Part shown: positions 8,732-16,128 of the stretch, one piece after another
How positions within the stretch are numbered: position 1 is the first letter of the stretch
Layout of the letters: each line of letters opens with the position of its first letter
Origin: Bradyrhizobium agreste
GTDB lineage: Bacteria > Pseudomonadota > Alphaproteobacteria > Rhizobiales > Xanthobacteraceae
Direction: 5' to 3'
NCBI RefSeq assembly: GCF_016031625.1
Contig: NZ_JACCHP010000025.1
Coordinates: 62,001-126,000, forward strand
DNA length: 64,000 bases
The notes under the pieces: model-generated
Databases searched by the model: none
The model's input: only the letters and a program-made list of their open reading frames with translations
What the model was told of the DNA's origin: nothing
Translations under genes and position numbers: made by a program

Positions 8732-8872
8732 ATGACGATCTTGGTCGTCGCGGCCGCCGTGCTGGCTCTGAGGGCCGCCTCGGCGCAAGCAGACGAGACC
8801 GCCCACAAGGCTGCGCTCGAGCGCATTCGATCGCGAGCCTGCGCCGGCGTCGCCGTTTCTAGCAATTCATGA
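8732..8872 (+). CDS. possible small exported peptide
   Basis: A 46-codon frame starting MTILVVAAAVLALRAASA looks like a short signal peptide with cleavage near ASAQA, followed by a 28-residue polar peptide containing one Cys. GGCGGGGGA lies a few bases upstream of the ATG. The signal-like N-terminus is the only support; it sits in a 336-base gap between two minus-strand genes. It may be chance. Confidence 0.3.
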   Translation: MTILVVAAAVLALRAASAQADETAHKAALERIRSRACAGVAVSSNS

Positions 8873-8916
8873 TCGTGTTGTGCATGCGATGCGAACCTTC
8901 GTTCACATCGCGACCG

Positions 8917-9159
8917 CTATTGCACGAAAGCGAGGCCCACGCGCTTGTTGCTGCGCCAAACTGTGCGACAATGCCTTACGAAATGGTCGCACGCGATCGA
9001 GAGCGTGACCGATTGCGGCAACATGACGGGAGTGTCGAGGTCGATCGCCGCGCCGCCCGCCGACATGTTTCGCACCGTGCAAGGAATGCCATTGTTTTCA
9101 AAGGTGATCTTTCCGCCCTTGAAAACACGGTGACGTTGCGATGTGCGCTTCTCAATCAT
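8917..9159 (-). CDS. PilZ domain protein
   Basis: An 80-residue single PilZ domain. The c-di-GMP-binding motifs of the family are both visible: RxxxR in KRTSQRHRV at residues 5-9 and (D/N)xSxxG in VRNMSAGGAAI near residue 30. Strands for the beta-barrel follow and the protein ends VGLAFVQ. Single-domain PilZ proteins are abundant in Bradyrhizobium and many have unknown partners. It is a lone gene with gaps of about 45-160 bases on either side. Confidence 0.88.
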   Translation of the reverse strand: MIEKRTSQRHRVFKGGKITFENNGIPCTVRNMSAGGAAIDLDTPVMLPQSVTLSIACDHFVRHCRTVWRSNKRVGLAFVQ

Positions 9160-9317
9160 CCGCGTCAGTCCTGCCGATGCGTATGAAGTAGTGCATAGAA
9201 ATTACGTTGAACTAAACTCAATACTGGCGCTACTTGCACGGCGTTTCAGACTTTGTTTACGACGTTGGAGCGGCGAGCCGCTCCAACGACCGCGGCTCTC
9301 CTGGTTTCAGGGCGCGC

Positions 9318-9782
9318 TCACCCCGGCAGCATCGCGAACGCGCTCGACACCATCGCGGCCGGCTTGCCGTCGGCGGCCGAGAGCAGCGTAACGCGGCCAA
9401 AGCTCATGGTGCGCCCGAGCCGCACCACGCGGGCATCCGCCAGCACGTCGGACGCGGAGATCGCGCGCATGAAATGCGTGGTCTGATCGACCGTGGTCAT
9501 GGGGCGGTATCCGCGATTTGCCGCGAGGATCGCGATCACCATCGCAGTATCGGCGAGCGCCATCAGGGCCTGGCCGCAGACCACGCCGCCGTTGCGGCAC
9601 AGCCGCTCCGAAAACGGCATGCGCAGCAGCGCGCCGGGCTGCCAGTCCGGGACGTCCGCGGGCGGCGCATGCTCGATGCGCTCGACCGCGAGGTTGAGAT
9701 CCTGGACCCAGGGCGCAAAGACCTCGCCGAGGATGCGCCTGGCGTCGGCGGGGCCGAACTCGGCTTCTGGCTGCGTTTGCAT
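9318..9782 (-). CDS. PaaI-family hotdog thioesterase
   Basis: A 154-residue single-hotdog protein. The hotdog helix is seen in NGGVVCGQALMALADTAMVI at about residues 63-82, with Asp as the likely catalytic acid. VDQTTHFMRAI follows as the next strand. The ATG at 9782 was chosen because AGGAGAG lies nine bases upstream; the in-frame ATG at 9818 has no ribosome site. Members cleave acyl- or aryl-CoA thioesters. No pathway genes flank it, so the substrate is open. Confidence 0.8.
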   Translation of the reverse strand: MQTQPEAEFGPADARRILGEVFAPWVQDLNLAVERIEHAPPADVPDWQPGALLRMPFSERLCRNGGVVCGQALMALADTAMVIAILAANRGYRPMTTVDQTTHFMRAISASDVLADARVVRLGRTMSFGRVTLLSAADGKPAAMVSSAFAMLPG

Positions 9783-9928
9783 TGCTGTCGCGCTCTCCTG
9801 TGTTGCCGGATGTTTCATCGCATTGTGCGCGCATCGGCGAGGCAAAGTCATCCGGTCTCGCGCCGGCCACGTCGGCTTGAAAATGCCTGACTTGGCCCGA
9901 TATGATGCCTCGCTTGGGGTAGGGGTGG

Positions 9929-10063
9929 ATGATGTTGCGTCGCTGTGTCCTCGTCTTTTGCATGGGCCTGCTCGGTCTCGCGTTGAGCGGGTGCACCAAA
10001 TGCGGCCCGATCTGGGACGATTGGCTGCATGCGCCCAAATCATGCAGATCGGATCGGCTCTAG
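9929..10063 (+). CDS. short lipoprotein of about 44 residues
   Basis: A small frame with two tandem ATGs encodes MMLRRCVLVFCMGLLGLALS then GCTKCGPIWDD and a short basic tail. LALSGC is a textbook lipobox, so a mature lipopeptide of about 23 residues is expected, with further Cys at CTKC and near the end. AGGGGTGG precedes the start. The regular signal, lipobox and Cys pattern argue against chance, but the function is unknown. It lies 88 bases upstream of the next exported-protein gene on the same strand. Confidence 0.62.
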   Translation: MMLRRCVLVFCMGLLGLALSGCTKCGPIWDDWLHAPKSCRSDRL

Positions 10064-10151
10064 CGGGCCCGCGGCGTCCGGGTCGTGACCGGGCTGACAA
10101 GGACGACACGGCGCGGGGCGATCAGCGCCTCATGGACGACTTAAGGAGTGA

Positions 10152-10451
10152 ATGATGAAGCTTTTCCGTTTGGCCGCGGTGCTGGCCGTGCTGGCGGGAC
10201 CTGCCTCCGCGCAAATGCCCAACATTAATTTGATGCAGGATGCCCCAAGCAAGTCCCCGGAGGAGAAGGCCGCCGAGGCCGAACGCGAGAAGGCCTACAA
10301 GGAGACGCTGAAGAAGATTCCGGATTCCAAGGCCTCCAGCGATCCCTGGGGCGGCATGCGCGCCGAACAGCCGAAGCAGCCGGCGGCGCCGAAGGCGTCG
10401 GCTGCAACCAGTGCGCCGAAGAAGACCAAGAGCGGGACGGCTGCCAACTGA
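10152..10451 (+). CDS. exported Lys/Pro/Ala-rich protein, function unknown
   Basis: A 99-residue protein with a signal peptide (MMKLFRLAAVLAVLAGPASA, probable cleavage before QMPN). The mature part is low-complexity and charged, with a helix rich in Glu/Lys/Ala (SPEEKAAEAEREKAYKETLK) and a Pro/Ala/Lys tail. It is probably periplasmic and partly disordered. A good ribosome site AAGGAG lies before two tandem ATGs. No domain is recognised. Confidence 0.72.
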   Translation: MMKLFRLAAVLAVLAGPASAQMPNINLMQDAPSKSPEEKAAEAEREKAYKETLKKIPDSKASSDPWGGMRAEQPKQPAAPKASAATSAPKKTKSGTAAN

Positions 10452-10550
10452 CCCGTTCCGGGGCGGCACAACGCTTCCTGGAAGGACTCCTCTTCATCCG
10501 GCCGGCGCCCTACATTGTGTGCAGTGTAGTTGCGTAGAGGAAGGCAAGAC

Positions 10551-10802
10551 ATGGCCGATCGTCCGCGGGATCTCGCCGAGCGGATGGCGCGCCGGAAGGC
10601 GGCCGGCAAGCCCGGCCAGTCCGCCGGCGACGGCTTTCTGCGCGAGACCTTCACGCTGCCGCGGGCGGCGGCGCGGGAGCGGGCGCAGGCCTTCTTCGCC
10701 CGCTACCCCAAGGCCGGCTATATGAGCGAGGTCGAGACCTGGCGCGAATTGCCCGGCGGCGACATCGAGTTCACCATGCGGCGGCTGCCCAGCGCGGACT
10801 GA
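10551..10802 (+). CDS. hypothetical protein
   Basis: An 83-residue basic protein (MADRPRDLAERMARRKAAG near the N-terminus) with a C-terminal half that looks compact: AFFARYPKAGYMSEVETWRE followed by GDIEFTMRRLPSAD. AGGAAGG lies before the ATG at 10551. Both the codon pattern and the sequence look like a real small rhizobial protein, but I cannot name a family or function. Confidence 0.68.
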   Translation: MADRPRDLAERMARRKAAGKPGQSAGDGFLRETFTLPRAAARERAQAFFARYPKAGYMSEVETWRELPGGDIEFTMRRLPSAD

Positions 10803-10958
10803 CGCCGAACTATGGCGCGCTGAGCCTCCGTGGTTCTCCGACCATGAACAAAGTTCCTGGGCTCCGGCCGAGGCTGACCGGCAGCGTGGTTCCACGCCTG
10901 GAGACCAACGGCATGTGCCTTGCTTGCCTGATCGCCGACAAGCAACCATGGGCGCCTC

Positions 10959-11216
10959 ATGCTCGGCATTCCCCGCCGCTACTCGCATTTCGTCTTCGGC
11001 ATCATCCAGTCCGGCCTGACCTCGCTGATCGCGGCGGGAGTAGCCAGCTTTCCCGCAGGCAGCCCGGTGCTCTTCGTTCGGCACTGGATGGTGTCCTGGC
11101 TGATCGCATGGGCCGCGATGCTGCCGGTGGTGCTATTGGCGGCGCCCGCGATCCGCGCCTTCTCGCTGCGCCTGACCCTGGAGGAGCGGGAGCCTCGCGC
11201 CGGCCGGCAGGCATGA
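10959..11216 (+). CDS. DUF2798 family membrane protein
   Basis: An 85-residue protein with two transmembrane helices (about 11-35 and 43-66). The pattern IPRRYSHFVFGIIQSGLTSL followed by HWMVSWLIAWAAMLPVV matches the DUF2798 family, small integral membrane proteins of unknown role. It is followed closely by a strong hairpin terminator, which supports it as the last gene of its transcript. The ATG at 10959 has only a weak ribosome site. Confidence 0.75.
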   Translation: MLGIPRRYSHFVFGIIQSGLTSLIAAGVASFPAGSPVLFVRHWMVSWLIAWAAMLPVVLLAAPAIRAFSLRLTLEEREPRAGRQA

Positions 11217-11219
11217 AAA

Positions 11220-11249
11220 AGCCCCGCCTGGGCAAAGCCAGGCAGGGCT
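11220..11249 (+). terminator. rho-independent-type hairpin
   Basis: An inverted repeat AGCCCCGCCTGG / CCAGGCAGGGCT with a six-base loop starts four bases after the DUF2798 stop codon. It is preceded by AAAAA and followed by a moderately T-containing GAGAGTTGTTGG. It probably ends the DUF2798 transcript. Confidence 0.72.
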
Positions 11250-11495
11250 GAGAGTTGTTGGAGGCTGGGTGCTGGGCTGCAACACCAGAGCCCGGCGACC
11301 CTAGCCGGCTCAGCTTACGATAGCCTGACAGTCGGACCGCCGGCAGGTGCGCGATCGCAAGGCCGCAGACTGGCCCCGCACCGGTCCCAATTTCGACATC
11401 CGTCCGCACCACTGCGGACACACCCGTCGGCAAGATTTCATCCGTTCGGCCGCAGCCATGGGGGAAACGTGGCGCGCCGACAGCGGGGTGGCATC

Positions 11496-11585
11496 ATGGA
11501 TAACGTAGAGCGGTCATTCGCCGCCGCGACGGCGGCTGGCTTCGTGGTGCTGGTGATAGGCTTGATTCTGCTGGCGCTGCTGTAA
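11496..11585 (+). CDS. possible 29-residue single-span membrane protein
   Basis: A short frame reads MDNVERSFAAATAAGF followed by VVLVIGLILLALL and TAA. This is a charged N-terminal head and one C-terminal transmembrane helix, a common layout for small membrane regulators. CGGGGTGG lies eight bases before the ATG. The evidence is composition and ribosome site only. Confidence 0.45.
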   Translation: MDNVERSFAAATAAGFVVLVIGLILLALL

Positions 11586-11737
11586 CGGGCGCTGCCGTCC
11601 ACACAACGGACGTGCCGGGCCTCCCCACCGAGGGCGCCGGCGCGCCTTGTCTGTCAAAAGTCGCAAAACAACCCCATGCACCGTAGGGTGCCTGAGAATT
11701 TCCTCGACCCGTCAACGGGTTACGGGTAGTATTTAGA

Positions 11738-11835
11738 TACCTCGTGGACCCGTTCCCGCTGCTGCGGTGGCAGGGCTAGCGATAACGATCGGGAATCCAC
11801 CTAACGATGGGGGCGCGGAACGGGCCTTCGACCCG
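11738..11835 (+). ncRNA. candidate structured RNA in intergenic region
   Basis: Within a 272-base gap, CCCGTTCCCGC (11749-11759) can pair with GCGCGGAACGGG (11813-11824) with a single bulge, enclosing about 53 bases. The enclosed part has a second possible pairing, GGTGG with CCACC. A promoter-like TCGACC-17-TAGTAT lies just upstream (11704-11732). No ORF explains it. The long closing stem with internal bubble is reminiscent of 6S-like RNAs, but I cannot identify it. Strand is inferred from the upstream promoter-like sequence. Confidence 0.35.
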
Positions 11836-11857
11836 CTCCGGAAGCCGGGCCTGCGGC

Positions 11858-12028
11858 CTAGTGAACCTTGATTTCGTTCAGCGGAAGATGGAGCTCGGCG
11901 GCGCGCTCTTCACGATCCTTCTTGCGGAACTCATTCTCCTTGCGCTCGAACTTCACCATCTCCTCGTGCGCCGCCTCCAGCAGCGGCTTTCGCCTGATCG
12001 TATAGTGGTGCGTGTCGTTGTCCGTCAT
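11858..12028 (-). CDS. small charged protein, function unknown
   Basis: A 56-residue frame: MTDNDTHHYTIRRKPLLEAA, then a strongly charged helix rich in Glu, Lys and Arg (KFERKENEFRKKDREERAA) and LHLPLNEIKVH at the end. The long amphipathic helix suggests a coiled coil or nucleic-acid/protein adaptor. GGGGA is present about ten bases upstream. I think this is a genuine small gene because composition and third-position GC follow the neighbours; the function is unknown. Confidence 0.6.
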   Translation of the reverse strand: MTDNDTHHYTIRRKPLLEAAHEEMVKFERKENEFRKKDREERAAELHLPLNEIKVH

Positions 12029-12185
12029 GACTGAAGGTCCCCAAAAGTTGCGGTCCCATCCCCACAGAAGGCCGGAGACCGCGAAAAGGTTCGGTGCCGC
12101 AGGATTACGGAAATATGACGGCGCGCCGGCAGCGCGTCGTTGATGCCGGTCATGTTCGCTTCGAGGAACCCGGCAGAGGCCCCGG

Positions 12186-12386
12186 TTATTTCGGCGGCTG
12201 CAGCCCCGGCGACTTGACCCAATCGTTCAGATGATTCGCAACGTCGGCCTGACGGGCCTTCCTGAGCAGCGCGTCCCGCTCCACCCCCGGCGGAAGCTTG
12301 GACGCCTGCTCGCGGACCTGCTTCGCCGATGCCGACAGCCGGTCTTGCAGGGTCAGTTGCTGCTTGAAACGTCGCCGCTTGAACAT
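12186..12386 (-). CDS. small basic helical protein, function unknown
   Basis: A 66-residue protein starting MFKRRRFKQQLTLQDRLSAS and continuing with two helices (AKQVREQASKLPPGVERDAL, RKARQADVANHLNDWVKSPG). It is highly basic at the N-terminus. The ATG at 12386 has GGAAAGAG close upstream; an alternative in-frame ATG at 12440 would add 18 residues. This type of short protein recurs in Bradyrhizobium annotations as hypothetical. No role is known to me. Confidence 0.62.
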   Translation of the reverse strand: MFKRRRFKQQLTLQDRLSASAKQVREQASKLPPGVERDALLRKARQADVANHLNDWVKSPGLQPPK

Positions 12387-12607
12387 GACGCGCTCTTTCC
12401 GTGCGAGGAGGCGAGAGCGCAAGGTGAGCGTTCTCATCACCGATAATGGCCACGGTCAGCGCGGTGATGATGCATTAGGATCTGGAAATGGATCCGCGTC
12501 TGTTCAGTTGTGCACGCAGGCAAAGCCGGCAGCCTGACGATCGAGCATAGCCGGTCTGTCGCTGTCGACTTCATCGACCAAAGGGCCGCCGTCCAGGCGG
12601 CGTCCGG

Positions 12608-12697
12608 TCATCCCAGGAACTTGTCAAAAGCCACCAAGGCCCCGAACGCGGTTGCGGTGACGGCGAGGAAGGCCGCGAAATACCACAGGCGATGCAT
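12608..12697 (-). CDS. possible 29-residue membrane peptide
   Basis: A minus-strand frame encodes MHRLWYFAAFLAVTATAFGA followed by LVAFDKFLG and TGA. It is a single hydrophobic helix with aromatic belt residues and a charged C-terminus. It has no good ribosome site. Composition is the main support. Confidence 0.35.
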   Translation of the reverse strand: MHRLWYFAAFLAVTATAFGALVAFDKFLG

Positions 12698-12781
12698 GCC
12701 CGGATAACCCGGGCGCACCGCTATGGTTCATGGGGCCGGTTCGATCGGCTCTGTTGGCTGATGGGCGAGACAATCGCAAAA

Positions 12782-12796
12782 GAACATATTGCGAAC
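12782..12796 (+). promoter_or_regulatory. LexA (SOS) box of recA
   Basis: GAACATATTGCGAAC matches the alphaproteobacterial LexA operator GAAC-N7-GAAC exactly. It lies 93 bases before the recA ATG, in the expected promoter region. Another GAAC follows at 12801, but not at N7 spacing. Confidence 0.88.
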
Positions 12797-12888
12797 CTGG
12801 AACAAATAGGGTACATTGCTTTTATCGCCGAGCTGCCTCGCAACCGTTTGTCCCTCACGCGAATCCTCGCCATAAGGAGCACGACCCA

Positions 12889-13977
12889 ATGTCCGCAACT
12901 GCCCTGCGTATCGTCGAAGGATCTTCCATGGACAAGAGTAAAGCTCTGGCCGCCGCGCTCTCCCAGATCGAGCGGCAGTTCGGCAAGGGCTCGGTGATGA
13001 AGCTCGGCAAGAACGACCGCTCCATGGACATCGAGGCGGTGTCCTCCGGCTCGCTCGGGCTCGATATCGCGCTCGGCATTGGCGGCCTGCCCAAGGGACG
13101 CATCGTCGAGATTTACGGGCCGGAATCCTCCGGCAAGACCACGCTGGCACTGCATACGGTGGCGGAAGCGCAGAAGAAGGGCGGCATCTGCGCATTCATC
13201 GACGCCGAGCACGCGCTCGATCCGGTCTATGCCCGCAAGCTCGGCGTCAACATCGACGAGCTCCTGATCTCGCAGCCCGACACCGGCGAGCAGGCGCTGG
13301 AGATCTGCGACACCCTGGTGCGCTCGGGCGCGGTGGATGTGTTGGTCGTCGATTCGGTCGCGGCCTTGGTGCCGAAGGCCGAGCTCGAAGGCGAGATGGG
13401 CGATGCGCTGCCGGGCCTTCAGGCGCGGTTGATGAGCCAGGCGCTGCGCAAGCTGACGGCCTCGATCAACAAGTCCAACACCATGGTGATCTTCATCAAT
13501 CAGATCCGCATGAAGATCGGCGTGATGTATGGCTCGCCGGAAACCACCACCGGCGGCAATGCGCTGAAATTCTACGCCTCCGTCCGCCTCGACATCCGCC
13601 GCATCGGTGCGATCAAGGAGCGCGACGAGGTGGTCGGCAACACCACCCGTGTCAAGGTGGTCAAGAACAAGCTGGCGCCGCCCTTCAAGCAGGTCGAGTT
13701 CGACATCATGTACGGCGAGGGCGTCTCCAAGATGGGCGAGATCCTCGATCTCGGCGTCAAGGCCGGCATCGTCGAGAAGTCCGGTGCCTGGTTCTCCTAT
13801 GACAGCCAGCGCCTCGGCCAGGGCCGCGAGAACGCCAAGGCGTTCCTGAAGGGCAACCCCGACATCACCGCCAAGATCGAGACCGCGATCCGCCAGAACT
13901 CCGGCCTGATCGCCGAGCAGATTTTGGCCGGCACGCCGGAGCGCGACGCCGACGGCGAGGAGCCGGCGGACGAGTAA
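12889..13977 (+). CDS. recA: recombinase RecA
   Basis: A 362-residue RecA, the strand-exchange ATPase and SOS co-protease. Walker A GPESSGKTTLALH lies near residue 75, Walker B VDVLVVDSVAALVPKAE near 145, loop L1 GLQARLMSQALRK and loop L2 INQIRMKIGVMYGSPETTTG follow; the acidic tail ends GEEPADE. The ATG at 12889 gives the length known for rhizobial RecA and has ATAAGGAG upstream; residues upstream in frame are not RecA-like. A LexA box lies upstream and a hairpin terminator follows the stop. It is a single-gene unit controlled by SOS. Confidence 0.98.
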   Translation: MSATALRIVEGSSMDKSKALAAALSQIERQFGKGSVMKLGKNDRSMDIEAVSSGSLGLDIALGIGGLPKGRIVEIYGPESSGKTTLALHTVAEAQKKGGICAFIDAEHALDPVYARKLGVNIDELLISQPDTGEQALEICDTLVRSGAVDVLVVDSVAALVPKAELEGEMGDALPGLQARLMSQALRKLTASINKSNTMVIFINQIRMKIGVMYGSPETTTGGNALKFYASVRLDIRRIGAIKERDEVVGNTTRVKVVKNKLAPPFKQVEFDIMYGEGVSKMGEILDLGVKAGIVEKSGAWFSYDSQRLGQGRENAKAFLKGNPDITAKIETAIRQNSGLIAEQILAGTPERDADGEEPADE

Positions 13978-14008
13978 GCCTTAACGCGAAGAGTTTTTCG
14001 CGAGGAGC

Positions 14009-14058
14009 GGGCACTGAGGACGTTGAGTTGCCGACGTCTTCGGTGCCCGTTTCGTTTT
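14009..14058 (+). terminator. recA terminator (also one copy of a 46-base direct repeat)
   Basis: GGGCACTGAGGACG (14009-14022) pairs with CGTCTTCGGTGCCC (14035-14048), with two G-U wobbles, followed by GTTTCGTTTT. This is a good rho-independent terminator 32 bases after recA. A 46-base stretch (14013-14058) recurs with one mismatch at 17213-17258, beyond the three DUF1835-like paralogues. Confidence 0.8.
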
Positions 14059-14083
14059 GCGTTGCAGTTGATCAGGTGGTGCG

Positions 14084-15064
14084 ATGAAGCGGCTAATCCT
14101 GACTGGCTGGGGCGGCGGCAGTGATCTCGCTCGATCGGGGTTGGCCGAAATCGTTATCCCGTTCCATTTTCAATTTGAGTGGGGACCGCTCCCGCAGGCG
14201 GAAAAGCTCTCGGCTTACTTGGCTGCCTACACCGCAGAGCTTGGCCATGCCGAACATTGGTCGGATTGGGTCCGCTGGCCCCGAGGCGCCAAGGGGCGCA
14301 AATTGTCGCTGGCCGAATTTTGCGAGCCGTATGACGAGATCGAACTCTGGTTCGGAGCGACTGTCCGCGATCAATTGCAACTCGTCTGGCTGCTCGATCA
14401 CCTGAGCAACTGTCCGGCGTTGACGCGGAAGCTCGGGCTGCGATTGCTGGATTCCGATCTGACGTTCAGTCCCGACCATGATTTTGCTGAGGCCGAGCCC
14501 CATATTCCCGTCGCGGATGTCGGCGCGGAAGAGTTCGAGATTGCCAAATTGGCCTGGTCGGCCTACCGCGCGCCGACCCCGGAGCCGTGCATCGATCTGC
14601 TTCACCAGGATCTGAGTGCCCTGCTGCTGCTTCGGCCGGCCTTGCTCGAGCTTCTGGCAGAACTCCCGTCTCCATTGACAGGGCTCGGTGCGACCGAGAT
14701 GCGGTTTCTGGAGATGCTTGCCTGGTATGCGAACACGAATGCGCTGTTCCATTTGCGCTCGCTACGGGGCACTTACGTGTGGGGTGAGGTCGAACTGGGA
14801 TATTTGCTCGAAGGCTTGGCCCTCGGCCCCAAGCCAGCTGTGGCGGGGCTGGGCGACGAATTGCGCACCATCGACCTTGGCAATCTCGGAGCCCGGCACA
14901 AGGTTTATCTCCGCAGCCGGCTGTCGTTGACCGAGTTCGGCAAGGCCGTCCTGGCTCATCAGGAAGATTTCAGCCGTCACAATCCGATCGATCGCTGGTG
15001 GGGCGGCACGCATCTGACCAACGATCGGCTCTGGCGCTACGGCGCTGTCCTGACGAAGCCCTGA
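14084..15064 (+). CDS. DUF1835-like protein, paralogue 1 of 3
   Basis: A 326-residue cytoplasmic protein. It has the layout I associate with DUF1835/DUF3658 proteins: an N-terminal alpha/beta part (MKRLILTGWGGG), a central EIELWFGATVRDQLQLVWLL box near residue 87, AWSAYRAPTPEPCIDLL near 155, GLGATEMRFLEML, and a C-terminal SLTEFGKAVL then WWGGTHLTNDRLWR. The same motifs recur in order in the next two genes, so the three arose by tandem duplication. The biochemical role of the family is unknown. It starts 25 bases after the recA terminator; AGGTGGTGCG precedes the ATG. Confidence 0.72.
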   Translation: MKRLILTGWGGGSDLARSGLAEIVIPFHFQFEWGPLPQAEKLSAYLAAYTAELGHAEHWSDWVRWPRGAKGRKLSLAEFCEPYDEIELWFGATVRDQLQLVWLLDHLSNCPALTRKLGLRLLDSDLTFSPDHDFAEAEPHIPVADVGAEEFEIAKLAWSAYRAPTPEPCIDLLHQDLSALLLLRPALLELLAELPSPLTGLGATEMRFLEMLAWYANTNALFHLRSLRGTYVWGEVELGYLLEGLALGPKPAVAGLGDELRTIDLGNLGARHKVYLRSRLSLTEFGKAVLAHQEDFSRHNPIDRWWGGTHLTNDRLWRYGAVLTKP

Positions 15065-15073
15065 GGTCACGGG

Positions 15074-16072
15074 ATGACGCGGCTTATTGTGACGACAGAT
15101 TCGTCCGCCGCCGGTGCGATACAGGGGGCGGGCCTTGCCGACCTCGTCATTGCGATCGAGCGCCGTCTTGTTAGGGGACCGCTGCCGTCCACTGCGGAGC
15201 TCAATGCATTCTTTGCGCCACGTACGCCCCACCCATTAGGTCTTCATTGGCTGGACGATACGCCCTCCTGGCGCCTCAAAAGTTCGGGCCTTGAGGGGCG
15301 CGGACTGATCGAGCTGTTCTCAGAGTATGACTCGGTCGAACTGTGGATGGAGCCCGAGCCAAATGCGCTATTGCTATTGCTCTTGCTCCTCGACCATTGC
15401 GGCATCGATAGAGCGGCGGCGTCCAAACTCGTGATGCGTCCCCTGGACATCGCCGTGAGCGGTCTCGGTCCCGAGGGCCTCGCGAATCTGAACCCGCCGA
15501 TTGTCAAGCCCACGCAAGATCACGTTGAACTGGCTGGTCGCGCGTGGCGAGCTTACCGTGCGCCGACGCCGCAGGCTTGGTTCGGTCTGCTTGAAACGGA
15601 TTTGAGCCTGCTTCCGCAGCTCGAGCGTTGCGTTGTTGATCTGCTCGAAGAGCTTCCAAACGTGACCAGTGGCCTCGGGGCCACGGAAACGCGGATCCTG
15701 GAATTGATCGCGCCGGGTGGGGTGCAGCCCTTTGACGTGTTCCCGGGATATCAGAAGTCCAACGAGCGTCGCGTTTTCGGTTACTGGGAGATAGGGGCGT
15801 TGCTTGATGGTCTTGCGCGATGCGAGAGACCAGGGGTCGCTGGACTGGACGAAGGCCCGTTTTCCCTGGAGATGCACAATGATTCAAGCCGCCTCCAGCG
15901 GTATAAGCAATCCCGCTTGTCGCTCACCGAGTTCGGCAAAGCGGTGCTTGGCGGCCATGAACACTTTTGCTGCCACAACCGAATCGATCGCTGGTGGGGC
16001 GGCACGCACCTGACCCACCACCGGCTGTGGCAGTGGGACACCGAGGCCTTCTCACTGATCGAGCCTGATTAG
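15074..16072 (+). CDS. DUF1835-like protein, paralogue 2 of 3
   Basis: A 332-residue paralogue of its neighbours. It opens MTRLIVTTDSSAAGAI and has SVELWMEPEPNALLLLLLLL in the central box, where the usual Asp-Gln of DQL is replaced by NAL. AWRAYRAPTPQAWFGLL, GLGATETRILELI and the C-terminal WWGGTHLTHHRLWQW are kept. Only nine bases separate it from the first paralogue, so the two are probably co-transcribed. It is more diverged than copy 1 in the central box, which may mean relaxed or changed function. Confidence 0.7.
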   Translation: MTRLIVTTDSSAAGAIQGAGLADLVIAIERRLVRGPLPSTAELNAFFAPRTPHPLGLHWLDDTPSWRLKSSGLEGRGLIELFSEYDSVELWMEPEPNALLLLLLLLDHCGIDRAAASKLVMRPLDIAVSGLGPEGLANLNPPIVKPTQDHVELAGRAWRAYRAPTPQAWFGLLETDLSLLPQLERCVVDLLEELPNVTSGLGATETRILELIAPGGVQPFDVFPGYQKSNERRVFGYWEIGALLDGLARCERPGVAGLDEGPFSLEMHNDSSRLQRYKQSRLSLTEFGKAVLGGHEHFCCHNRIDRWWGGTHLTHHRLWQWDTEAFSLIEPD

Positions 16073-16128
16073 TGCGTACCCCTTCGTTCAGAGTGTTCTT
16101 GTATTGCGCATCATTTCGAGAGGCCATC

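Noticed and set aside
10844..11251. 135-codon frame overlapping the DUF2798 gene
   Set aside because: It lies in another frame over a recognisable family member and has no motif of its own.
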